A stretch of 64,000 nucleotides of DNA from Trypanosoma brucei gambiense DAL972 (taxonomy: Eukaryota; Euglenozoa; Kinetoplastea; Trypanosomatida; Trypanosomatidae), in NCBI RefSeq assembly GCF_000210295.1, contig NC_026743.1:558001-622000 (forward strand), written 5' to 3'. The notes under the pieces were generated by a model, which was not told where the DNA came from, ran no database searches, and worked only from the letters and a program-made list of their open reading frames with translations. Position numbers and translations under genes: made by a program. Position 1 is the stretch's first letter, and every line of letters starts with the position of its first letter. Below, piece after piece: positions 31,245 through 41,933 of the stretch.

Positions 31245-32897
31245 ATGCCACAAAATATGGAAGTACGTGATGATGCAAGACGCCCCAACGAGAAGCCTTC
31301 ATGGAAGGTGCTCCTTACTCGTGGCTTATTGGTGGCGTTTATTGCACTTGCGCTGAAAAATCTGGGGATGTTTGGGTGGGTGGACAGGGGTAGCGAGACA
31401 GTTCCTGATGTGCCGCAGCATGCTTACTATTCACAAAAAGGTGATACCTACGACGTCGAGATCATGTCTGTCGAACCAGGCCTTTTCAAAAGGGATTCCT
31501 TCAGGCGGATAGTTGTTGGAGGAACGGAGGGGATTTCTCGAAATTATACCGTCAACCTTCAGTCGTGTTTTAAAAGAAATTGTAGCGCTACACTAAAGGT
31601 TGTGATGAGACTATACGATCTCGTATACACGCAGGAGTTTCCAATGGTTCGTTTTCTTCCTTCGCGACGTGCTGCGGAGCTTCACAACTTGTTTACTGAA
31701 AACGTGCCACTGAGCCGTGATGAGGAAGAAACTGAAGCGAATACCACATGGAAGGCATACTTCCAACCAGTGTTGACGCTTAGCCCTGTCGTTGACCTTC
31801 CCAGCCCAATTCCACCAGAAATCAGACATCTCTACGCGAGAGAGGAGGCATCGGGAAAGTACCTTCCTTTGCTTTACATAAACAATATATGGGTGCTCCG
31901 GTCTCATCTCATGGAGCTAAACAAAACGACGGCGGAATTTCCTCTAAATTTTACGATTCGTATTTCACCCATTACGTCGTGGAAGTTGGGAATCCAATAC
32001 AATTTTGATCGCTCCCTGAAACAGAATCAGGATAAGGGACTTATGAGGAGCGAAGACGCAGAGGAAATAAAGAGAATATTTCTCGAGACAAACCCATATT
32101 TTCTGGCGCTAACTCTCTTAGTTTCCATCCTTCACATGTTCTTTGAATATTTGGCTATGTCCAATGACGTAATGTTCTGGCGACGGCGCAAGGACTTTCG
32201 TGGTCTGTCACTGCGGACGATTATCATGAACTGTTATTCCCAAACTATTATATTTCTATATCTTTATGATAACGATGAAACTTCATGGGCCATTTTACTT
32301 CCAAGCGGTATAGGAGTCCTCATTGAGTACTGGAAGCTTGCTCAAACCGCGCATTTTGTGAGAGGGGAAGGCGGTAGACTCCGCCTGCAGTTCGGTGATG
32401 GCTATGACAAAAGGACGAGAAAACATGATGACGTTGCCATTCGCTACCTTATGTACCTCTTGACACCCGTTCTTGCATGCTACACGGTGTACTCCGCACT
32501 TTTCAACACTCACAGGGGTTGGTATTCTTTTTTCATCGGTACACAGGTACGTTTTATCTACATATTTGGATTTGCCATGATGACACCTCAAATATTTATA
32601 AATTATAAGATGAAGAGTGTCGCCCAACTCCCCTGGCGTACATTTGTGTACCGAGCACTTAATACAATTATAGACGATCTCTTTGCGTTTATTGTGACGA
32701 TGCCTTTGTTGCATCGTTTGGCTTGCCTTCGCGACGACATTGTTTTCATCATATTGCTGTACCAGCGGTGGATTTATCCTGTGGACACAAGCCGTAAGGA
32801 GGATTGTGAGGCCGATGATGACGATGGGGAGGAAAGATGCGTAGAAGACAAAGGAAAGAAAAATGTCGGGGGGCCCACGAGGGAAAAGGGGGACTAG
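31245..32897 (+). CDS. CLPTM1-family multipass membrane protein
   Basis: The 550-residue protein belongs to the CLPTM1/CLPTM1L family. It has an N-terminal membrane helix (about residues 22-42), a large luminal domain, then five or so membrane helices. The signature is well kept: FFEYLAMSNDVMFWRRRKDF, MTPQIFINYKMKSVAQLPWR, then ALNTIIDDLFAFIVTMP and LYQRWIYPVD. Human CLPTM1L is an ER lipid scramblase that acts on a GPI precursor, and CLPTM1 affects GABA-A receptor trafficking. GPI anchors are made in bulk in trypanosomes, so a role in GPI precursor flipping is possible but unproven. The C-terminal tail is acidic then lysine-rich. The ATG at 31245 precedes the conserved region; a 10-codon upstream ORF overlaps it. 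Confidence 0.93.
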   Translation: MPQNMEVRDDARRPNEKPSWKVLLTRGLLVAFIALALKNLGMFGWVDRGSETVPDVPQHAYYSQKGDTYDVEIMSVEPGLFKRDSFRRIVVGGTEGISRNYTVNLQSCFKRNCSATLKVVMRLYDLVYTQEFPMVRFLPSRRAAELHNLFTENVPLSRDEEETEANTTWKAYFQPVLTLSPVVDLPSPIPPEIRHLYAREEASGKYLPLLYINNIWVLRSHLMELNKTTAEFPLNFTIRISPITSWKLGIQYNFDRSLKQNQDKGLMRSEDAEEIKRIFLETNPYFLALTLLVSILHMFFEYLAMSNDVMFWRRRKDFRGLSLRTIIMNCYSQTIIFLYLYDNDETSWAILLPSGIGVLIEYWKLAQTAHFVRGEGGRLRLQFGDGYDKRTRKHDDVAIRYLMYLLTPVLACYTVYSALFNTHRGWYSFFIGTQVRFIYIFGFAMMTPQIFINYKMKSVAQLPWRTFVYRALNTIIDDLFAFIVTMPLLHRLACLRDDIVFIILLYQRWIYPVDTSRKEDCEADDDDGEERCVEDKGKKNVGGPTREKGD

Positions 32898-34035
32898 AGA
32901 ATCTACGAAGTTTTCGTTAAATTTTCTAAAATGATACAGGACCCTCGGTATGTCAAGGAGTAAAAAATTACCCGTAGTGTTTTCCGTTGAGAGGGGTTGC
33001 GTCCATCGTATTCAAAGGGGGCTGATCCGCGGCGGACAATTCACTGATCGAGTTAATTAATTCTCGAATATTTTCTGTATACTAAACTGTTGTGTTGGCA
33101 GCAACTCTTCTAACGTGCTCGCAAATCCCTCTGGTGCTGCTCCTTATGTGCCCGCCAATTTTTGTTGCGTTTCCTGCATATGCAATGTTTAGGATGAGGA
33201 AACAGGAGGTACACGAGGTGTGTCACCATCCTGTTGAAACGTCTTAAATGAACTATTGGGAGAGTAGTTTATGAGGAAGCGTGAAGTTTTCACCAGTATG
33301 TTGTAATGAAGGGAAGTGAATGTTGGGTGCTTTTTTGTTCAGGAAGTAGGGAGGCCCATTTTGGATGTTGAATGGGAAGGGGTAATTATACCGAGCCTGC
33401 GATGGGCGCTGTGGAACCATCTTCTAGCCGTTACACAGCTCTCCCCCCCCCCCCCCCGATGAAAGCACCCTGGCTTTGTTTTATTCATTACGTACATTTT
33501 GCGTTTTCAACACCCGGGGAGGTATTGCCATCGAGATCACCCAAATCAGCGGTGACGTTATCGCTTTTCTCGAATTCAACCAACAAACTGCTGCTCGCCG
33601 TTTTACAGTCGTGTGGTTGGGCATACAATATCACTCGTTCGCTAAATAATCTCTTAAGCATTTGCGTTGGCACTGGACCGTGACAAACAGGGCCTCGAAC
33701 CAGCACGACACATATTATGATATCGGCAGACTGTTGTTATGGTGTATGGTTGCTCGATGCGAGTGGTTTTGGCCACATGACTGTTTTGATGTGGCGGTAA
33801 GCTTTATTAATGAGGTGAGTGTAACTTAGTGTCTGTTTTTTCACCATTTGAAACGTTCGACAATCGTAGCTTGTACGTAATGTATCACGTGCGTCAGCAG
33901 CACTCGTGTTTTGTTTTTGTCTTCTTTTTAATGATTTCCCCCCTCTTTTCTTTGAGCCACGTCACCGCGCCATCGTTATCCTGTGCTTCGGGGGTTGGGT
34001 AGTGTAGTATCTCTACCAAGGTGATTTAGTTCTCA
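32898..34035. other. Intergenic DNA
   Basis: It holds a run of 15 C at 33443-33457 and a T/C-rich segment at about 33908-33955 that probably directs trans-splicing of the next gene. No gene was recognised. Confidence 0.5.
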
Positions 34036-36894
34036 ATGCAGTCTTGTATGATGCATATGGAACTCCGCATCGCCGGCATCGACTCCTTGTCCCTGTTTGA
34101 TGCTGAGAGTTTCGTTCGTATGCATCAGCTAAGTCAAAATTCACCGCAAGTTTTATATGCCAATAATTCACTCGTTAGATTGCCTCGAGGAGGCGTAAAC
34201 GCTAGTGACCATTTCAAACCCCAAGTCAAGGTTCAGTTCGTTTTTGAAAACCTTGTACGTATCGAGAGTTCAACGGTAGAGGCTGTATCCGACCGCAGAC
34301 AGCATGAGGAGCAGATAAAATCAAAGTGGGATGCCAGTGAGATACGTACGAAAAGGTTTCACTGCAATTATTCTCAGGCGATTATTGCTTCTCTCCCTCG
34401 TATCGTCGTAGAGCGGTATGTGAAGATACGTGTTCTTCAGCTCGCTCCCCTGCTAAGTAAGGAGGAGACCATTGCTGTGGGAGCTACTTTTCCACATTAT
34501 TTTAACAACGATGAACCCAGTTTGTGCGTCGGTGTCGCTAAGATTAGTTTAAGAGATCTGATTGCAACAAGTGGTGGCGTTAGCGTTACCTTGCAACCGA
34601 AACGAAGCATGATTGCCGCAGTGGAGTCTCTCAATCTTAATGCCGTTGCAACCAATGCTATGTTTGGAAAGGATGCTGGGGGCAGTGGGGTGCTGACATT
34701 TCAGGTTGTCAGCGTGGTGTTCAACCCCAAAACTCTTTCGTCGATGTTATGTTGCCCTGACTACAACGATAATGCAACCCCCACTTCAGTGTTGGAAAAC
34801 GGAAGGAGAATGGACAACGCCAGTGACGGTGCGGCGTTAAGCACTATTGGACCAGAATTGGTAACGGACGACCTCATGGCTCTGCACCAGCAGATGAATT
34901 CAGGAGCTGTGCGTTTTGTGCTTGTCCCCTACATGGTGCTTGCTGATGCCGTTCTTCGTTTCCACGATGCGTTTTCATGGCGCAACCCCCTTAAGACGCT
35001 GCTGCTCCTTTGTATTATTTGTGTTGTTATATCTGTCGAAGTGGTGGATATGGGTCTAGTATTTGCCATTGTTTCCGAGGCGTTGACTATGGTGCGAACG
35101 ATGGTTTTCTTTTACCGCGTTCCACCTCGTACGAGTATGGGACCGAATGCGGTGCAATTTTTAGCAGAGCGGAAGGGGACTTTTCAAGCTGTGCTGTACG
35201 GCTCTCACAACCACGTCATTAACAGCTTGATCCGGGCGCGATTATTTTTCACTCAGGGCTTACAACCCGATTGCTATTTCGAGCTGGTATATCTCTTTTA
35301 CCGTCTGAAGAAGTTGAAGCGAGGCGTTTCGATTTTTATCGCTGCGTTGGTGTCTGGGAGTATACTATTTTCATTCGAAACCTTCGTACTGTTTGGTATG
35401 TTGTTTGCCTTTCTGGTTTACCCCCTATTACTGCGTTTTTCACATAGTCGGCTGCGGAAAACGTGGAGGCGTCAGTTAACTTCTGGAACATTGTGGAAAA
35501 CTATTTCGTTGTCGCGCTCTATGCCTGTTGCGCGTGTTGTTCAAGTGATCGGGCCACACGAGAGATGTGTTCCAACGCAAAATTTTGTCGCGAGTACGTC
35601 GCGGTTTTCGACTCGTCGGGACGTAGACGAATTGAAGATATCGAAGGATCATTCTACTCTTTTAGGCATAGAGCGTCCAGCTGTATTAGCCAAAGATGAC
35701 GAGGAGAAGGTTCTCGACCCTCAGGGAGATGTGCAAGGACCAAAACTGCCAGTAAACTACAATCCTGCTGAAAACTCCTTTTCTTGCACTGGTGGTCGCA
35801 ATGCTGGCGTCTTCGGTTGCAATTCTCTGCAACCTCTTGCTTGCCGGCAGAAGCTGGCACCTAGGAAGTCTGAGATGATAAAACATGAACCTCAGCAGCC
35901 GCTGCACTTAACTTTCGTCGCAATTGTTATCGGAAGTGAAGTCGCCCCAGCATGCCACAGCAGAACCACAAGTATTAATGGTACAACCACAAACATCACA
36001 CTAGTACAAAGACTCTGGAGAGTTTTTCAACGCGCGGGCGCACTCGGTAGACCCCCTCCGTCCCACCTGTTGAACTCTCAATACCAATCGTACTTTAATA
36101 GTGTGTTAACGTTTCTTCAGTTCGTGGGCCGACAGTGCACGCTAGATGCTTATATGTCGGTAGATGCCTCCTCAACACTTGCAGAGTTGGCAGGTGGAAC
36201 TGTAAAGTTGGACCAAGTCGCACCTCTTTGCAATCTTCTGGAGGTGGGTAAAGATGACGGCATCACCTCCACACTCCTCGCTCATTCTGGCCAACAAATC
36301 GTTCTATCCAAACTCCAGTTGCCCAATAGCGCGGAGAGTAGTGCTCGTGCACTTGCCTTACTGGCCGCGTACTTGCTGCAAGGGTCGCGACTCTCTGTTT
36401 ACAGTGAACCGGGAGGAAAGGTCTGCAGTGTTATCATACCACTCAAAATGGATGATAGTGATATTGAAACGGCAACTGAACCCCATCCTTGCCCTGCCCC
36501 GCTACAGAAGGCTCTTGTGGGTTTCTGGAAAGGCTTGGCAGGGGGAGACTGCAGCATAGACATAAGCCCAGATGTCGTTTTAACGGTTATCACCACCTAT
36601 AAGGACACCTGGAACGGTGACAACGCGACCACGAACCCGGTACATGAGTACAACCATATTAGTGGACAAAATGATGACAACAGCACGAATCGAGAAGTTT
36701 CGAAACGACTCATGCAAACACTCAACCCAACACAAATGAACAAGCGATACTCGATGGCATCTGCTGAACTGCCTCCTCTTGACACAGAAGACAAAGCGTT
36801 GTTCTTTCGACATGCTGGTGGACCCGTAAGGCCTGACGATAGCGCAGGCATATCCCCTCGAAATTATCATCGAGCCACGCGGACGTGGGCTTGA
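34036..36894 (+). CDS. Large membrane protein, possibly C2/PRT_C-like (MCTP-like) architecture
   Basis: The 952-residue protein is not assigned with certainty. A mainly beta, globular N-terminal third (about residues 1-300) is followed by a short helix and FSWRNPLKTLLLLCIICVVI (about 312-332), a membrane hairpin. A second hydrophobic hairpin lies at about 430-470 (VSIFIAALVSGSILFSFETF). The W-[RN]-[DN]-P motif just before the first membrane segment resembles the PRT_C membrane module of multiple-C2 and transmembrane proteins (MCTP), ER contact-site proteins, but no C2 calcium loops were seen. The C-terminal half (480-952) is hydrophilic with low-complexity stretches. It could be an ER-shaping or contact-site protein; this is inference. 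It lies between CLPTM1 and G6PDH. Confidence 0.75.
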   Translation: MQSCMMHMELRIAGIDSLSLFDAESFVRMHQLSQNSPQVLYANNSLVRLPRGGVNASDHFKPQVKVQFVFENLVRIESSTVEAVSDRRQHEEQIKSKWDASEIRTKRFHCNYSQAIIASLPRIVVERYVKIRVLQLAPLLSKEETIAVGATFPHYFNNDEPSLCVGVAKISLRDLIATSGGVSVTLQPKRSMIAAVESLNLNAVATNAMFGKDAGGSGVLTFQVVSVVFNPKTLSSMLCCPDYNDNATPTSVLENGRRMDNASDGAALSTIGPELVTDDLMALHQQMNSGAVRFVLVPYMVLADAVLRFHDAFSWRNPLKTLLLLCIICVVISVEVVDMGLVFAIVSEALTMVRTMVFFYRVPPRTSMGPNAVQFLAERKGTFQAVLYGSHNHVINSLIRARLFFTQGLQPDCYFELVYLFYRLKKLKRGVSIFIAALVSGSILFSFETFVLFGMLFAFLVYPLLLRFSHSRLRKTWRRQLTSGTLWKTISLSRSMPVARVVQVIGPHERCVPTQNFVASTSRFSTRRDVDELKISKDHSTLLGIERPAVLAKDDEEKVLDPQGDVQGPKLPVNYNPAENSFSCTGGRNAGVFGCNSLQPLACRQKLAPRKSEMIKHEPQQPLHLTFVAIVIGSEVAPACHSRTTSINGTTTNITLVQRLWRVFQRAGALGRPPPSHLLNSQYQSYFNSVLTFLQFVGRQCTLDAYMSVDASSTLAELAGGTVKLDQVAPLCNLLEVGKDDGITSTLLAHSGQQIVLSKLQLPNSAESSARALALLAAYLLQGSRLSVYSEPGGKVCSVIIPLKMDDSDIETATEPHPCPAPLQKALVGFWKGLAGGDCSIDISPDVVLTVITTYKDTWNGDNATTNPVHEYNHISGQNDDNSTNREVSKRLMQTLNPTQMNKRYSMASAELPPLDTEDKALFFRHAGGPVRPDDSAGISPRNYHRATRTWA

Positions 36895-37004
36895 GCCGGC
36901 GGGTCGGGACCTGTGTCACTAGGGGTGCGGTTTCTGCACTATTATCATTCGTTATTGTTAATACTTACTTAACACCTGCAGACTTGGAACATTGAGCGTC
37001 TTTG

Positions 37005-37045
<41 letters not shown>

Positions 37046-38675
37046 GCGAATTACATGACCATGGGTCGCCACATTTTTTTCAACTTTCGTGGACCGTCCC
37101 CGATTTGGAGGAATTGGGGACGAAAGCATCGAGTAGGAAGCGCGATGGTTGGGGGTACGAATATGCAGGAGCGTGTGGTGCGTGCTATTACTATTATCGC
37201 TTTTTGTCCTTACGTTGCGCGATTTGACCCCAATATACCATTACACACGCGGTATCAGTTGTCATTATTTTGTTCTCCTACCTCTTTCCTTATGCTAGTT
37301 GGGTGTAGAAAATTATTTCTTTGCTACCCCTTCGTTCTTTTGTATATCCCTTCACAAAGTCCGTTGAAGTTGGCCCCTTTTCTTTCCGTTTTTGCATCGT
37401 CAGGACCATGAGAAAGCAGGTTGTATCTTCACATCTTTCGTCGTGCCACACTGCCTATCCACCCTTTTCAAAACTCCTCCCTTTTTTAAATTAATTCTAA
37501 GAACTTCAGGGTACTTGCCATTTGTGTAGCCATACGAAATCTCTCTACCTCCGACCGCCGGGAGAAGTTATCGCGCAGTAACTACCGTGAACATGAGGAA
37601 CATTTGCTAGCCACTGGTGTGACCTGGGTTTGCTTTTCTTTCCCCTCTTCCCTGGTGCGGTGGTGATATTCCTCCAACGGCGGATATTTCCGGATGCTCG
37701 AAGTGCTCATCTGCCCTCCCATTGTTGAGTTGGAGGAGTATTGTTGACTTAACTAAACGTCCTACGGGGTTGTGAGCTTCGTGTTAAGGCCGGAGGACAT
37801 GCTTATGAGGTGTCATTGCCATTTGGAGCGCCCACTTTTTGCAAGGTAAGTTCTTTCCAAAACTGGAAAAGGGGGGTGATGCATCCCGTTAGTACTGCAC
37901 ATAATTCTATTTTTGCTTTTCTTTACTCCCCTGCGTGTTGCATTTAGCGTGAAAAACATTGGAGCATACCTCTACTTAATCCAGTTGCTGAATCATTGCC
38001 CTTATTGTTTCATCGTTGTTGTGGCAAAAGCGAGCGAAGCGAACCAGCTGAAGTGCTGTGCTGTATTTTGTATGCGGCAATGAGAACGCTGATGAACTGA
38101 ACCAACGTTTAAGAGATCTGAAACTTGTGCCTTTTATTTGAAAACTTGCGTATTTTTTCCAACTTTCCTGTGTTGAACGGACGATCGATCCCCAAGTGGA
38201 AACGTTGAATGCGGTTGTTTCCCTCGAGCCTATGCAAATTTGTTTTTTATTTGTCTCCGCCAACTCATGCCATGAGAGAGGGGGATGCTTTTAAATGTGC
38301 GGTGTATCCGCTTCACTGCCAATATGAGGTGCGCTCATTCTTCGACTAACTCCTCACCCTTTCTTATTGTTTCCGTCACTTTCTCGCTGCCTTGGTCTTT
38401 CAGACGTATATCGACAGGCGAATAGTGTGTATAGGAAGTTTGCGCCACCGTACATACACATCTATTTCTAGTACGGGCTGTTTCTGAGGGAAGTGAGGTA
38501 AGGTACCGAAAGGAAGCCCACCCCAAGGTTGTGCACAACGGCTGGTGTGTCCACAGGTTTAGTCATTTCTATAGAACCAACTTTGTTGGTGTTGCCGCTT
38601 TTTTTTTTTTTGCGACCTCGCAATAATTCTATACGTCTTCATCTCTAATTTATTAACACGACTAATAAAAAAAAA
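36895..38675. other. Intergenic DNA
   Basis: It contains a GT repeat at about 37007-37044 and T-rich tracts around 37610-37650 and 38600-38612, the latter just upstream of G6PDH. Open frames are short or repeat-derived. Confidence 0.5.
37007..37044. repeat. (GT)n microsatellite
   Basis: About 19 GT units, shortly after the stop of the large membrane protein. Confidence 0.9.
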
Positions 38676-40352
38676 ATGGACGGTGATCTTTCCCAACTAG
38701 GGTTCCTACAAGAGGTGGATAGGTTCTTCGATGTCTTACGTGAGAAGACCCTCCGAGACCGACCCGATAATATCCCAGAATATGTGATGCAGAATTGTAG
38801 AAAGGTTGCAGACACTCTCAGGAAGGATTCATGCGACATCATCCCGGATGCTGCTGCACCTGAATTGAAGGAAAGAGCACTTACTATTGTCGTGCTTGGG
38901 GCAAGCGGTGACTTGGCGAGGAATAAAACGTTCCCGGCGCTGTTTCAACTATTCTGTAACGGATTAATTCCGCGAACGATTAACATTGTCGGCTACGCTC
39001 GCACCAAAATGCCTGACGTGGAGCAATGGAAAAAAGAGAGCCTAGCTAAGCATTTTCCTCGGGCTAAGGATCGCTGCCCCCATATTGAGGCTTTCTTGAA
39101 GACAATCACCTATATCTCGGGCTCGTATGACGGTGCGGATGATTTTTTTCGTCTTAACGACGTGATAACAAAATTTGAGGAGTCGTTTCCAGGAAAACAG
39201 AAAGGAGGCAACAGGTTGTTCTACCTTGCGTTACCACCTTCTGTATTTATGCATGCGTGCACGGGGATTCGCACTCATGTGATGCAGAAACCGGGCCTGG
39301 GGTGGGTTCGAATAATTATTGAAAAGCCATTCGGGCACGACACGGAAAGTTCTAATGAACTTTCGAGGCAGTTGGAGCCTCTTTTCGAAGAATCCCAAAT
39401 TTTTCGAATCGATCATTATCTTGGGAAGGAAATGGTGCAAAATATTGTTGTCACCCGCTTCGCCAACCGTGTTTTCAGTGCACTATGGAACAATAATAAC
39501 ATCGCGTGCGTCCGGATCACTTTTAAGGAGTCTATCGGGACGGAGGGCCGCGGTGGTTACTTTGACAAGGCGGGTATTATCCGCGACGTGGTGCAAAACC
39601 ACCTTACCCAGATCCTTTCACTGTTAGCAATGGAGAAACCACGCTCACTAAGCCCAGAGGATATACGTGATGAAAAGGTAATTGTACTAAGGCATGTGAA
39701 TCCCGTGACTCCCGCCGACTGCGTGTTGGGACAGTACACGAGGTCTGAAGACGGTTCTATTCCTGGTTACCTGGAGGATCCAACGGTGCCGAGGGGAAGT
39801 AAATGCGCGACATTCGTGGTACTTCGACTGTTCATTAACAACGACCGCTGGGACGGTGTGCCATTCATCATAGAGGCGGGGAAAGCGGTGGAGCGGCGCT
39901 ATCTCGGCATACGCATCCAGTTTAAGGATGAAATCCGCCCCTTTGGAGTTGCCGCACAGCGCAACGAACTGATCATACGAGCGCAGCCCTCGGAGGCAAT
40001 GTATTTGAGACTTACCGCAAAAACACCCGGCGTTCTCTCAGACACTCACCAGACCGAACTTGACCTCTCCTACGAACATCGTTACAACATAACTCTGCCA
40101 GATGCCTATGAGAGCCTCATTCACGAAGCACTTCTGGGGAGGTCCACCAATTTCGTTCGAAAGGATGAACTCGATGCCGCGTGGAGGATCTACACACCAC
40201 TCTTGGAGGCTATTGAACGTGGAGAAACCACAACGTACCCCTACTCCGCTGGGTCAAAGGGGCCGGCGGAAGCACAAAAGTTTGTTGATGACACTGGGTT
40301 TAAACCTCTCACAGGGGATATTTACCAGCAGCGGAAGCTTCATCATTTGTAA
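38676..40352 (+). CDS. G6PD: Glucose-6-phosphate 1-dehydrogenase
   Basis: The enzyme oxidises glucose 6-phosphate with NADP+ to 6-phosphogluconolactone, the first step of the oxidative pentose phosphate pathway, feeding NADPH to trypanothione-based redox defence. The product is 558 residues. The dinucleotide motif is VVLGASGDLARNKTFPAL near residue 72; the active-site motif RIDHYLGKEMVQNI lies near residue 243; and EKPFGHD is present. It is longer at the N-terminus (about 70 residues before the coenzyme motif) than the human enzyme, as known for trypanosomatids. The C-terminus HHL is not a standard peroxisomal PTS1. ATG 38676 sits just after an A-rich run, which follows a poly-T tract. Confidence 0.97.
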   Translation: MDGDLSQLGFLQEVDRFFDVLREKTLRDRPDNIPEYVMQNCRKVADTLRKDSCDIIPDAAAPELKERALTIVVLGASGDLARNKTFPALFQLFCNGLIPRTINIVGYARTKMPDVEQWKKESLAKHFPRAKDRCPHIEAFLKTITYISGSYDGADDFFRLNDVITKFEESFPGKQKGGNRLFYLALPPSVFMHACTGIRTHVMQKPGLGWVRIIIEKPFGHDTESSNELSRQLEPLFEESQIFRIDHYLGKEMVQNIVVTRFANRVFSALWNNNNIACVRITFKESIGTEGRGGYFDKAGIIRDVVQNHLTQILSLLAMEKPRSLSPEDIRDEKVIVLRHVNPVTPADCVLGQYTRSEDGSIPGYLEDPTVPRGSKCATFVVLRLFINNDRWDGVPFIIEAGKAVERRYLGIRIQFKDEIRPFGVAAQRNELIIRAQPSEAMYLRLTAKTPGVLSDTHQTELDLSYEHRYNITLPDAYESLIHEALLGRSTNFVRKDELDAAWRIYTPLLEAIERGETTTYPYSAGSKGPAEAQKFVDDTGFKPLTGDIYQQRKLHHL

Positions 40353-41933
40353 TTTTCCTCGTGGCTTCTAGTGGCCTCATACGAGCGCAAATATAGTCGC
40401 AATGGGTTAGGGGATCTCTGTGCTCTACAAAATATTCCTCCATGTTTTCCATTTGATTAAACTTTACTTCTCCCTATTTTTACACCTCTTTGTGGTGTTT
40501 CAAACGCTTCTTCCTTTTTCTCTTTCACCTTTAAAAATGTGTTTCTATGCACTTGTGTTGCACTACATAACGTGCTTTGTTGACGGATGGTGAAGGTGGT
40601 GCGTAGGACCGTGTAGGAGTGGAAGCAGGTCCTATTTCACTCTTAATTTTAATTTGTCTTCTCTGCCATCCTACAGGATTGAAGAAACAATTGTTGTATG
40701 TCTTCACCGAAAATCAGTAATTCATTCAACTCCTTCTCTTTCTACTTACGTTCCTATTTCCTTTGTTTTTTTTACAGGAATAATGTGAGAGCTTTCTTTT
40801 CCGTTCATTCCCGTGTGCAAGTGCCGCCCTTCTGTAGATGCCTACGGTCCGGGTGAGGTGTCTTCATGGAGACGCCCTTGAGGGTTGAACACGAAAAAAA
40901 AAACGTTCGGTAGAGGGTATGACGACGTGTGTGTGTATGTGTGTGCACTTGAAGTGCTTGGAAGGGAAAGAGGGTATAACCTAGCAGGAGGTTGGGGATG
41001 CCAAATATTCAGTACATATAAACATAAACATCAGGCGTAATTACTTTTTCCCCGTTATTGCCATCTTCTGTTTTCATTTTCTGTGGGTCAGTGCTCATAT
41101 GCTTTTTTTTTCTTTTACTCTTACCTCTGATATAAAGCCTCCGTTTTATCTTATTATTTTTACCCACGCCCCTACCCACACACCAAGTCCACACCTGCCA
41201 TGTAGGTAAGAGGCATCGGAGGCTATCGGCATTGGCGTGCAAATGTTACTGCGTGGGGAATATCCACGATGTGATTAGCAACCGGTTAATCAGAAGGTGT
41301 GATGTGTTTTGCCTTCATTCCTCTTTCGTCAGTTGCCGTTCAAGTCGTGTAAGTTTTTGCATCACGTTGGCGGCGGCCTCAATACGTTCTTCATCTCTGA
41401 GGTTAAACGTGAGATTTGCGTACGTTTCCGTGCTTTTTTTTTCACAACATCTTTTGGACACTTCGTGAGTTTTCTTTGTCTTCACATGTGCCCGTACGGT
41501 TTTTGTCCCTTGTTGGACGTGTACGGTTATTGTATCGCATGCACTCAGTTACGCCTGTTGAAACAACGAAACTAGGAGAAATTGCTGCGGTGCTTGTTGG
41601 CTTTCTCCTGTTTTGGAGGCAATGCTACAGCGCAATTTCCTTTGGTACGCACCGTGGTTGCAGGGAAGGTGTGTTTACATTCCCTGCAATTATGTTTAGG
41701 TGGCTGAGGGTTGTATTTTTTAAAGCGTGTGGGTTGTATCACGTTCCTATTCGGGGTGACACTAATTGCATTGTCCTTTCAGTCACTATTGATGAGTGAT
41801 GTACGAGGATGTCGGTACGGTCTTATTTGCTATACAAAGTTTTTCCGGTCCCTTTTCGTTGTATATGCTTATCTTTCTTTTTCCTTTTTTTTTTTGGCGG
41901 GGTGGGGGAAGGAAGTTTCACGCTTGTAAGTAA
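40353..41933. other. Intergenic DNA
   Basis: T/C-rich tracts at about 40720-40780 and 41870-41895 are likely processing signals, the latter just upstream of the next start. No gene was recognised; several open frames are short and unsupported. Confidence 0.5.

Noticed and set aside
33685..33705. Reverse-strand GGTTCGAGGCC, B-box-like
   Set aside because: The flanks do not form a T stem and no cloverleaf is possible.
36992..37411. Open frame through the GT repeat
   Set aside because: The N-terminus is a Cys-Val run from the microsatellite, with no other support.
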